Source: Mikania micrantha
Taxonomy: Eukaryota > Streptophyta > Magnoliopsida > Asterales > Asteraceae
DNA: 64,000 bases
NCBI GenBank assembly: GCA_009363875.1
Contig: CM018696.1
Span: 94,666,545-94,730,544 of the forward strand
Reading direction: 5' to 3'
Shown here: positions 11,812-21,418 of the stretch, one piece after another
How positions within the stretch are numbered: the first letter of the stretch is position 1
How the letters are laid out: the number at the start of each line of letters is the position of its first letter
Program-made: the position numbers and the translations under genes
Notes under the pieces: model-generated
Told to the model about the DNA's origin: nothing
What the model saw: only the letters and a program-made list of their open reading frames with translations
Database searches by the model: none

Positions 11812-13946
11812 CTAATATGTATAGATTAAAAACTATTTCTTTTTACATAAAGTACAATAGATTAAAAAATTAAATAAAAAAAAGTAAGTATAAATTAAAT
11901 AATGAAAAAATTATATAATTTTGTTATATAAATTTTAAAAAATAAATAAAAATCATTTATTTAGAAAAATTATAAATGTAATATAAAAGTAAATAAAAAA
12001 AATAAGTAAAAATAAAATAAATAAAAAATTTTATTTACACAAATTTATATATAGACAAAAATATAACGCTCATTTTCATATTTTATTTAGATCGGGCTTC
12101 TTAACTATTGATCTCCATCCATCCATTCATTGCTTGTTTTTCATCGGGATCAAAATTTCAAACCCTGCACTTGGTTGACATTTGTGCTTGATTGTTTGCT
12201 GGATTTTTGACCATAACACAGTGTTTGGTTAAGTGACTTTTTAAAGTAGAGTTAGACTCCGGTTTAAAACTAACTACAACAACCTTTGCAACGTACCTTA
12301 TCGACACTGTTCGACGTTTCACATAAGTCAAAATATTGGAAAAGATCATTGTTCCTCATTGTAATTTTTATTCTTATAACAGTAAGTACGGTTAAAGAAG
12401 AAGCACCAACTTAATACCAACAGAACATTGAGCACTTTGTGAGTTTGTCATTTGAATTAAGAACGTAAGGCAGTAATTTTTTTTATAAATTAATTTAAAA
12501 AGGTATACAACTTACACACATTTTGATCAAGGTGTATAATAATATATTACAAGAGTTAGAGCAGTTTTTAGTTCTTTAACGTATTTATGGTTCTGCACAT
12601 ACTTTTGTGTGTGTATACATGGGCGAAGGTTGGTACGTTAGGGGCTTAGGCGGAAGCAACCGTCCTCTTTTCTTTTTTTTTTTTTTCCGTCGGTAGTGTT
12701 AATTTTTCGATTGATAGATTAATAGTTTTTATAAGCACTAATTTCCTCTACGATTTAAAATTTGTGTCTCTGCTTTATAATTATTCAAGCTCTGACACTA
12801 TATCGATAGATATTATGTTATGGTTTAATAGTTGCAATGCATGTATTATAAGTTTATAATAGAACAGACAGAAACCTTTAAAAGAGGGAAATGTTAATCG
12901 AAAAAATCCGAATTGAAGGGATTAAAGCATATGAAAGAAAAGAGGGCATGCATGCTTGCTTAAGCTAAAAAGGAGGTGGTGCTATAATTAATAATTAAGG
13001 TCATATAATATATGTTTTTTTGGTGTTGTGAGGGGACATATATGCCCCTCTCCCTCAGCTCTTATATTCCTCCAAATGCATACTTCCATTCGCTATCTTT
13101 TAAAACTTTTTTTTGGAGTTTATGGCCCTTTTTTTTTTTTTTCTTTTGCCTTCAATATAATTCTGACAGTAGTTAATTAATTAATTAATTAATTGTACTA
13201 GTCTTGATCTAGCTATATATGTTGTTTTATGCTTGGATTCTTATCACTTAGCTGCCACTTCCTCTTCTTTCTCTTTTTCAATCATTCTCCACTAGAAATC
13301 TGGAATAATATCATTCAATTCAATTCAATTCAATTCATCATATAACACACTCCACTCCACCCACTGTAATTAAATTAACCCCTAGCTTCAAGGCTACAAT
13401 GTACGTGATGAGCAAAGATGATGTACCTATTAATTAAATTCCAAAGAAGTTAACTGGCTTTAAAACAAACCAACACCAAAATTAAATGTTTCTAAAATGC
13501 AACTTGATTGGAATTAAAATGGCAGATCGATCGAGAACACTTAAAATAAACTATTTATTTTTAAAACTATCATAAAATTAAATAATTAGAATTCAGTGTT
13601 AATATTTTTCTGAGTTTAGAATAAAATATAAGCAATTTTTAATTTGTTCATATATACATAAAACTAAAAAGTTAGAGAAAATAATATGAACATATTAATA
13701 TAGATATTTGCCTATACGAAATTACAAAATTAATTTAAGCCAATTTAAGTTTGTTCCTTATATCTATTTTTTTTTTTTTTTTTGAACGGCTGTTCCTGTA
13801 TGTATGTTGTATCGATTCTAGCTCTCTCTCTCTCTCACTCTCTCGCTATACATACATACTATACATATGTATATGTGTTAATTAATTGGTTGTGTTGAAT
13901 TAATTCACAAATTAAGAATCTCAACAATATATATATATATATATAT
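11641..13946. other. AT-rich intergenic DNA with microsatellites
   Basis: No gene was seen. Around 11632-11760 are GGTTCGGTT/AACCGAA words typical of degenerate hAT-like repeats. TA run at about 11781-11810. A pyrimidine run is at 12664-12687. TTAA repeats occur at about 13173-13194, a (CAATT)n pentanucleotide run at about 13316-13337 and a CT run at about 13821-13846. The last 20 bases before 13947 are a TA tract. Confidence 0.55.
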
Positions 13947-14269
13947 AGGATTTGGTTCAAATAAGAACCCACCATTTTTGTGGTAACCTATTAACCCATT
14001 TGAGCCAATCAGATTCATACACATCATAGATTCCTTTTTGAGTTTATGAGGGTATTATGGACATTTTATTAACTCATTTAAGCCAATCAGATTCACCCAC
14101 ATCATAAATATAATATCTATTTTCCTTTTTTTAAATCAAAGTTTCCCCCTTGATTTTTATACACTTATAACTTTTTTATACTATGTTATTTTTTTATAAA
14201 AATTACATCATTAAACTCGTTATATTTTTCTCGTTAATTCCATAATAGTCATGCCAATTTTTTTTTTGA

Positions 14270-14650
14270 ATTTTTTTCGAGCGTTTGTAATTACACCAAC
14301 ATAACGAACAATAAATATAATAATTTTCTCTCGTTTTTTCAAAATCTTTCCATCTTTAAAATGTTTTCGAGCGTTCGTAATTTTCTCATTTTTCGTTTAA
14401 CATGTTTTTTCGACGTTCGTAATTTTATCTCATTTTTTCGTTTAAAATGTTTCAAAATCTCGTTTAACATGTTTAACATCTTTAAAATGTTTTCGAGCGT
14501 TCGTAATTTTCTCTCATTTTTTCGCTTAACATGTTTTTTCGAGCGTTCGTAATTTTATCTCATTTTTTTGTTTACAATGTTTCAAAATCTCGTTTAACAT
14601 GTTTTTATGAGCGTTCGTAATTTTCTCTCTTTTTTTCGAGCGTTTGCAAT
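14270..14650. repeat. Tandem block of TTTTCGAGCGTTCGTAAT units
   Basis: The phrase TTCGAGCGTTCGTAATTTT with a CTCATTTTTTCG follow-on occurs repeatedly at spacings of about 50 and 115 bp inside foldback element 4. The reading frame at 14361-14552 is a by-product of this repeat. Confidence 0.8.
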
Positions 14651-14819
14651 TACACCAACGTAAAATCTTTTCATCTTGTTACAAATTATTTTTTACTACA
14701 AAAATTAGTTCATTAATATTTTAAAAAATTAAGAACACTTTGAAAAAATCCAGATCCTTACATCAGTGTAATTACGAAAACTTTGTAAAAATTCAGCTCG
14801 TTACATCATTGTGATTACA

Positions 14820-15620
14820 TCAGTGTAAAAAATGCATTTCGTTACGTCAGTGCAAAATGTCGTTGCATCAGTGGAAAACGTCGTTGCATCAGTGTAAAAC
14901 GTTGTTGCATCAGTGTAAATTACGAAAATTTTAAAAAAATTTGACAAAATTATACTTGAATTAAAGATAAAAAAGTGACAAATTTAATGGTGAAATTTTT
15001 ATAAAAAAATAATAATGTATATAAAAGTTATGAGTGTTTAAAAAATTGTGGGGTAAACTTTTTTTAAAAAAGAAATCAAGTACACACACCAAATGTCAAA
15101 TCAGTGTAAAAAAATGCATTTCGTTACATCAGTGTAAAACATCGTTGCATCAGTGTAAAATGTCGCTGCATCAGTGCAAATTACGAAAATTTAAAAAAAA
15201 ATTGAAAAAATTATACTTGAATTAAAGATAAAAAAGTGACAAATTTAATGGTGAAATTTTTATAAAAAAATAATAATGTATATAAAAGTTATGAGTGTTT
15301 AAAAAATTGTGGGGTAAACTTTTTTTAAAAAAGAAATCAAGTACACACACCAAATGTCAAATCAGTGTAAAAAAATGCATTTCGTTACATCAGTGTAAAA
15401 CATCGTTGTATCAGTGTAAAATGTCGCTGCATCAGTGCTAATTACGAAAATTTTAAAAAAAATTGAAAAAATTATACTTGAATTAAAGATAAAAAAGTGA
15501 CAAATTTAATGGTGAAATTTTTATAAAAAAATAATAATATATATAAAAGTTATGAGTGTTTAAAAAATTGTGGGGTAAACTTTTTTTAAAAAAGGAATAA
15601 AGTACACCCTCACCAAATGT
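14820..15620. repeat. About 261-bp tandem repeat, nearly three units
   Basis: Units start with TCAGTGTAAAAAAATGCATT at 14820 (about 281 bp, more diverged), 15101 (261 bp) and 15362 (partial, about 250 bp). The last two are almost identical. Within each unit the phrase GCATCAGTGTAAAA is itself repeated several times. Confidence 0.92.
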
Positions 15621-15776
15621 CAAAAATGCCCTTAAACAAATCTTATCCACATGTTTTTTTGACTTTTTTCAGATTGAATATGGACCACTCATTTCAAAAA
15701 GCTTTATTTTAACAACCAATGAAAATGAGTTAATAGGTTTACACACTTGGAGTGGGTTACCATTTGAACCTTACCC

Positions 15777-15780
15777 TATA

Positions 15781-15823
<43 letters not shown>
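15777..15823. repeat. (TA)n tract shared by two elements
   Basis: A TA run with one TG interruption. Foldback element 4 ends on its left side and foldback element 5 begins on its right side. Confidence 0.95.
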
Positions 15824-15827
<4 letters not shown>

Positions 15828-17877
15828 CATGAAATTTTTGATAACCCTCATCTTTTGTTACAACCCATTAACCATCATCCAATAGTTACTTTAAAAATGT
15901 AAGTGTATAGGATGGTGACACGTGTCAGATTCCTTTTTTTTATTTTTTTTAATGTAAAGGGCATTTAAGACATTTGTTATTTAAGTAAAGTTTACCCCAT
16001 TTTTTTTAAACATTCATAACTTTTTTATACTATATTATTTTTTTAAAAAAATTGCACCATTATACTCGTCTCATTTTTCTCTTTAATTTCGTTATAGTCT
16101 CGACTAGTTTTTTTTTTTTTTTTGTTTTATGTCATGTATTTACATCATTGTAACGAGCTTAAAGATAGCAAATTAATTAGAAATTTTTTCTAACAATGGT
16201 AAATTACAGTAATGTAACAAAAAATGAAGTAATGTAACACAAAATTAAGTAATTTACAATGACATAATTAACGGTGACGTAACACATTATTTTATTTTTT
16301 TTTCTCTAACAATGATAGTTACAATGATAAATTACAGTGATGTAAATAGAACACATTATTTTGATTTTTTTCTCTCACAATGATAATTATAGTGATGTAA
16401 TTTATCATTGTTCGAAAAAAATTTAAACGAATTTGTTGTCAATGTAAATTACATCACTGTAATTTAAACCAAATTCACAGAAAAAAACCGAAACCGAATT
16501 TTACGTCAATGATAATTACAATGATAAATTACAGTGATATAATAGAACACATTATTTTGATTTTTTTCTCTCACAATGATAATTATAGTGATGTAATTTA
16601 TCATTGTTCGAAAACAATTTAAACTAATTTGTTGTCAATGTAAATTACATTACTGTAATTTAAACCAAATTCACCGAAAAAAACCGAAACCGAATTTTAC
16701 GTCAATATAAATTACATCACGATAAATTACGTCAACGTAAATTACATCACTGTAATTTATCATTTTTAAAAAAATTTCAAATAAATTTGTTATATTTAAC
16801 CTCGTTACAATGATGTAAATATAGGGCATTTAAAAAAAGTAAAAAAAAATTGCACCATTATATTCGTCTCATTTTTCTCTTTAATTCCGTTATAGTCTCG
16901 ACTAATTTTTTTTACTTTTTTTAGATGCCTTATACTTACATCATTGTAACGAGCTAAAATATAACAAATTTATTTGAAATTTTTTCTAACAATGATAAAT
17001 TACAGTGATGTAATTTACATTGACGTAAAATTCGGTTTCGGTTAATTCGGTTCCGGTTCGGTTTTTTCGGTTAATTTGGTTCCGGTTCGGTTTTTTCGGT
17101 TAATTTGGTTCCGGTTCGGTTTTTTCGGTTAATTCGGTTTCGGTTCGGTTTTTTTTGGCTTTTTGCTCATCCCTAATTTGTAACGAGCTTAAATACAATA
17201 AATTAGTTTGAATTCTTTTTCGAACAATGATAAATTACATTACTATAATTATTATTGTTAGAGAAAAAAATCGAAATAATGTGTTATATTACATCACTGT
17301 AATTTTTCATTGTTAGAAAAAAATTCAAAATAATGTGCTATATTTATGCTCGTTACATAGATGTAAATACTGGACAATGAGAAAAAAAATAAAAAAACTA
17401 GTCAACATTATAACGGGAATTAAAGAGAAAGTTACATCACTGTAAATAATGTGTTACGTCACCGTTAATTATGTCATTGTAAATTACTTCATTTTGCGTT
17501 ACATTACTGTAATTTACCATTGTTAGAAAAAAATTCTAATTAATTTGTTATCTTTAAGCTCGTTACAATGATGTAAATACATGACATCAAAAAAAATAAA
17601 AAAAAACTAGTCGAGACTATAACGAAATTAAAGAGAAAAATGATACGAGTATAATGGTGCAATTTTTTTAAAAAAATAATATAGTATAAAAAGTTATGAA
17701 TGTTTAAAAAAAAGGGTAAACTTTACATAAATGACAAATGTCCTAAATGCCCTTCATATTAAAAAAAAAGAAATTGACACGTGGCACGATCCTATACACT
17801 TACATTTTTAAAGTAACCATTGGATGATAGTTAATAAGTTGTAACAAAAGATAAGGGTTATTAAAAATTCCAACCCC

Positions 17878-17879
<2 letters not shown>
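15824..17879. mobile_element. (TA)n-flanked foldback element 5 with arms of about 450 bp
   Basis: Left end AGGGCATGAAATTTTTGATA, right end TATTAAAAATTCCAACCCCT, both beside TA tracts. The arms match in order from the ends inward: CATCTTTTGTTACAAC, ATCATCCAATRGTTAC, GTAAGTGTATAGGAT, ACACGTG, CCATTATACTCG, GTTATAGTCTCGACTAG, CATCATTGTAACGAGCTTAA, GTTACATTACTG and AATTAACGGTGACGTAACAC. The left arm spans about 15824-16293 and the right arm about 17440-17879. The middle holds a direct duplication of about 190 bp (about 16316-16500 and 16509-16690) and a 29-bp tandem repeat. No protein is encoded. Confidence 0.85.
17041..17156. repeat. 29-bp tandem repeat, four units
   Basis: Units of GTTAATTCGGTTCCGGTTCG plus GTTTTTTCG start at 17041, 17070, 17099 and 17128, with one or two changes each. 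It lies in the centre of foldback element 5. Confidence 0.92.

Positions 17880-17883
<4 letters not shown>

Positions 17884-17941
<58 letters not shown>
17884..17941. repeat. (TG)/(TA)n tract at the right end of foldback element 5
   Basis: GTGTGTATATAT followed by an uninterrupted TA run to 17941. Confidence 0.95.
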
Positions 17942-17943
<2 letters not shown>

Positions 17944-18028
17944 GTTTCTTAAAAGTAATCAGCCATATATATACCCTACCTAGCTAGCTACTTTAATATA
18001 TAAATGATATTGAATTGAAAAATCAAAA

Positions 18029-18032
<4 letters not shown>

Positions 18033-18108
<76 letters not shown>
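18033..18108. repeat. (TA)n microsatellite upstream of the small-protein gene
   Basis: About 37 perfect TA units, 60 bp upstream of the TATA box of the 18321 gene. Confidence 0.95.
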
Positions 18109-18111
<3 letters not shown>

Positions 18112-18171
18112 AATTGAACATTACTAATTAATTAATTAATACAAGTAAAGTAAAGTTGGTGAGTGGTCGTC

Positions 18172-18180
18172 TATATAAAG
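18172..18180 (+). promoter_or_regulatory. TATA box of the 18321 gene
   Basis: TATATAAAG within GTCTATATAAAGGGAAGCC, followed about 30 bp later by CT/A-rich sequence and then, 141 bp on, the ATG at 18321. Spacing and context fit a plant core promoter. The large TA microsatellite just upstream could also be used, which lowers certainty. Confidence 0.6.
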
Positions 18181-18320
18181 GGAAGCCAACTTCAATTCAA
18201 GTAGTTTAATTTAATATAACTATCGATCGATCAGTAGCCAGTAGGCGCATATATACTAGACGCAGGTGTTGATATATATATATTATTGATCGATCAAGAA
18301 GATTATATATCATATAAATA

Positions 18321-18677
18321 ATGGTTAGGGATGAAAAAGTGATTTGCTCCTCCATTGCCATGTTGCAGGAGAGGTTTAGACGATTGGAGAAGCTGAAAGA
18401 GATGAGAGAAGAAAGAGAGCTTCTGCAACAGCAGCAGCTGATTCATAAAAACCATCATCATAATTATAATTATAATTATAATTATAATTATTGGGTACCA
18501 AAACGACACTACTCTCATACTCTCTCCCTCTCCCTCTCCTTGTGGCACACTCGCAATTGGGCTCACCTAATGATGATCAATGACGCTCCTGCTACTGCTA
18601 CTGCTCCTGCTGCTGCTAATCATGATCATCATCATCATCATGAAGTTGTTTTTGTTGATACTACTCTTCATCTCTAG
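18321..18677 (+). CDS. Small uncharacterised plant protein with microsatellite-encoded residue runs (118 aa)
   Basis: The frame opens at an ATG in AATAATGGTTAGGG, 141 bp after a TATA box, and ends at TAG 18675-18677. Residues 1-45 form a charged helix (MVRDEKVICSSIAMLQERF, RRLEKLKEMREERELLQQQQ) that looks like a genuine conserved plant N-terminus. The remainder is low-complexity: alternating Asn-Tyr from an AATTAT run, serine/leucine from CTCTCC repeats, Ala-Thr from GCTACT repeats and a run of five histidines from CATCAT. I do not recognise a named family with certainty, and no membrane segment, signal peptide or catalytic motif is visible. The helix suggests protein-protein interaction, which is inference. 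The residue runs are likely length-variable between individuals. It is a single exon with no neighbour in an obvious functional relation. It could be a fragment of a longer gene if splicing was missed. Confidence 0.62.
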   Translation: MVRDEKVICSSIAMLQERFRRLEKLKEMREERELLQQQQLIHKNHHHNYNYNYNYNYWVPKRHYSHTLSLSLSLWHTRNWAHLMMINDAPATATAPAAANHDHHHHHEVVFVDTTLHL

Positions 18678-19044
18678 CTACCCACACACATATATACAAA
18701 GCCAGCAGCAGCCTAGCTTCTTGATCAATTCTTATATATCGATCCATCACCTTAATTATATTATATTAATTTGTAGCTAGCTTGGTCGATCTGCTACGTA
18801 CGTACCTTAATTAATTAATTAACTATATATATTATGAATGTCGCGATGTGGTTCTGCATGAAGCCATATATATACACCGGCCTAGCTATTTGTCCATGCT
18901 ATCATTATTTATTTACTTCAAATTAATTAATATATATACATGTATCCCCGGCCCAGGGCTGTTTTTCAGATTTCATCGATCGTTAATAAATTAAGTAATT
19001 AATCATATATATTTGTTAAATTTGATCGATGGCATTGTGATTGC

Positions 19045-19048
<4 letters not shown>
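18678..19048. other. 3' flank of the small-protein gene
   Basis: Rich in TATATA and TTAATTAA. It includes GATCGAT words but no clear second exon and no repeat boundary. Confidence 0.5.
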
Positions 19049-19071
<23 letters not shown>

Positions 19072-19075
<4 letters not shown>

Positions 19076-19295
19076 ACTTATTCCATTAAGAACCACTAAA
19101 TATGAAAGAACCAAAGGAACTAATTTTCAACCACATTTTTAAAGGGTATAAAAGTAATTTTCCTTTAAACTAGGGGAAGTTACTATTTTACCCTTTTAAA
19201 TAACCACTCTATGTACAAAACTTAAAGCATAATGTACAAGTTTATTTTGTGGTTCTCAAGTTCCTAACATAAAAATGGTTCTTAATTGAATACCT

Positions 19296-19299
<4 letters not shown>
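19072..19299. mobile_element. (TA)n-flanked MITE 6 (228 bp)
   Basis: Left end AGGGACTTATTCCATTAAGA. Right end, reverse-complemented, AGGGAGGTATTCAATTAAGA followed by ACCATTTTTATG. Terminal inverted repeats are about 30 bp and continue in patches (GGAACT, GAACCAC). TA tracts abut both ends (19046-19071 and 19300-19358). Noncoding. Confidence 0.85.

Positions 19300-19358
<59 letters not shown>
19300..19358. repeat. (TA)n tract at the right end of MITE 6
   Basis: About 29 uninterrupted TA units directly after the element end CCTCCC. Confidence 0.95.
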
Positions 19359-19361
<3 letters not shown>

Positions 19362-20054
19362 TCTTCTTTTTAGTTGATTCATGTTCATGTTATATATCTT
19401 AATTCATTGGAGCTCTATTCTAAATAATTAATTATGATCAGGACCGGATTAAGTACTTAATTTCAGCCATGTTTTAAACTTCAAACACAAACCAGCTATG
19501 TTTTTTTAAGTCTCCACCCTAATTTTGTTATGATTACACACTTTAATTATTGTTTGCCTATTTTTCACAAACAAATTGTAATTAGTGAAACTAGAAAAAA
19601 ATTACTTTCAATTAATAGGTTACGTACTATATATCTCCATAATTATACAAGGATGGTTGTATTTTGCTTCGTTATGTTTGTTGATCATACTAGAGCCGAA
19701 AGTTCATTTGGAAGCAGTTATTTTCCACACGAAAAGATATTAGATTTGTTTATATCTCACTCTTTTCAGATCATACAAATAAACATGTTACGAGTCAAAT
19801 TTATAGTGTATGGTTGTTATTGTTGTAATTTTAAAATAATAATAATAACAACAATAACAATAATAATGAACCTTTGTGTATAAGTTAAGTTTCATAAATG
19901 AGAATCAAGTTTAAATATCTAATTTAGATAGCACTATTTTTTTTCCCATAGTGCCTTACGGTCATAATTTACAAGCTCGAAAACAATGAATGGGTCGGAT
20001 GTAACGTGATCATTCTAATACTGGCCGGCCATGCTTCGGAAGAAAAAAGAGGTA
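19359..20054. other. Intergenic DNA, nothing recognised
   Basis: The longest frame (19530-19883, +) is AT-driven, lacks family motifs and ends in an ATA/ACA repeat, so it is not called as a gene. Confidence 0.5.
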
Positions 20055-20369
20055 GGGGTGTTCATCGGGTCGGATAACAGTTAATTCGGGTTTTTTGAAT
20101 CATGTTATTCGGATTTGGAAAGTTTTTTGGTCTATCCGAAACCTGACCTGAATCTCAAAATATATTATCCGGCCCAAAAAACCGAAAAACAGTGATCCAT
20201 CCGAATAAACCGGTTTTATTCGGGTTATTCGGATATCTGACCCAGGAAAACTAGTTTTTGCATATCCGAAACTCGATCCTGACTCGAATCTAAAATCATA
20301 TTATCCGACCCAAACATCCCAAATTATATTTCGGATTTTTTCGAGTTTCAGATATTTTCACAACCCTTA
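20055..20369. mobile_element. Degenerate hAT-like element of the GGGTGTTCATCG type
   Basis: Left end TAGGGGTGTTCATCGGGTCG. Right end TTTTCACAACCCTTA is an imperfect inverse. The interior repeats TTCGGGTTATTCGGAT and ATCCGAA words, as in the hAT-type element at 4969. No target duplication was found. Confidence 0.5.
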
Positions 20370-20645
20370 GTTAATTAGACGAGCTAGCTTCCTTTAATCT
20401 TCACCCAAATTAATTAACCTCTCTGATCAATCCAAGTCATTTGAACATCATATAATGAACAAGGCACGATTCGTATAATCTACATCGCACATAACATACA
20501 ACTTAACATAATATATAGTCAAAGTTTCAAAATTTCAACGACACGTCATATTAGTCAAAAATAAAAAATACAAATATTTTTTCCCCATAAAATAATCAAG
20601 AAAAAAAAGGTCACCAAACTCATCTGAAGATGATGAGCAAATAAG

Positions 20646-21272
20646 TAGGCCTGTAAACGAATTGAACAACTGTTTGTGAACTGTTCGGTAAGAAGTTCGT
20701 TTATGTTCGTTTATTTAATAAATGAACGAACACGAACATAAAATTTGTGTTCGTTTAATTAAATGAACGAACATGAACACACCTTGTGTTCGTTTATTTA
20801 TGTTCATGAGTAGTTCGGTTATGTTCGTTTATTTCTGCTCGTTTATTTGTGTTCGTTAATGTTCGTTTATGTTCATTAACTATGTAATGTTAGTTTTTGT
20901 TCGGTTAACTGACTAATTTACGAATGATATGTATTTACATTTAAGTGACTTGTCGTTTGTGCTCGTTTATACTTGTTCAATTGTGTTCGTTTATGTTTGT
21001 TCAATAGTGTTTATGTTCGTTTATGATTGTTCAATGGTGTTAAAAAATGTCCATTTATGTTTGTTCGTTTATTTTAGTTCGTTTGTGTTCGTTTATGTTC
21101 ATGAACAGTTCGTTTAATTTATTAATGAACGAACACGAACATATTCATTTTCTTAATAAACGAACACGAACACAAAATTCATGTTCGTTAAGGTGTTCGT
21201 ATTCGTTTAAGTTTAAATGAACGAACACGAACATGCATGTGTTCGTGTTCGTTCGGTTCGTTTACAGGCCTA
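20646..21272. mobile_element. hAT MITE with 8-bp target duplication
   Basis: The ends TAGGCCTGTAAACGAA and TTCGTTTACAGGCCTA are perfect inverted repeats. CAAATAAG flanks both sides (20638-20645 and 21273-21280), a perfect 8-bp duplication as made by hAT transposases. The 627-bp body is almost entirely built of GTTCGTTTATGTTCGTTTAT and the reverse GAACGAACACGAACA words, so the whole element can fold on itself. No transposase. Confidence 0.92.
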
Positions 21273-21418
21273 CAAATAAGTCTACGAACACGGACGATTA
21301 ACGTAGGGTAGTTCTACTCAGATACTACAATCATATAATTAAAAACCAAATCAAAGACTAATTAACCCTAATGTTATGGCGTGTTTGAGACCTTAGTCTT
21401 CTACTCTTCTAACATTAA

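Larger units (their letters stand above)
13947..15777. mobile_element. (TA)n-flanked foldback element 4
   Basis: Left end AGGATTTGGTTCAAATAAG next to TATATATA. Right end, reverse-complemented, reads AGGGTAAGGTTCAAATGG, then CCCACTCCAAG and ACCTATTAACTCATTT. These match ACCCACCATTTTTG and ACCTATTAACCCATTT on the left, so the terminal inverted repeats are about 65 bp. Both ends abut TA tracts (13927-13946 and 15777-15823). The interior consists of two tandem-repeat blocks and has no coding capacity. Confidence 0.8.

Noticed and set aside
13021..13420. A microRNA hairpin in this promoter-like stretch
   Set aside because: I compared it with common plant miRNA sequences from memory (156, 159, 164, 168, 172, 390) and found no match or long stem.
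19530..19883. 117-residue frame on the plus strand
   Set aside because: Composition is that of intergenic DNA and it ends in an ATA/ACA repeat; no recognisable domain.
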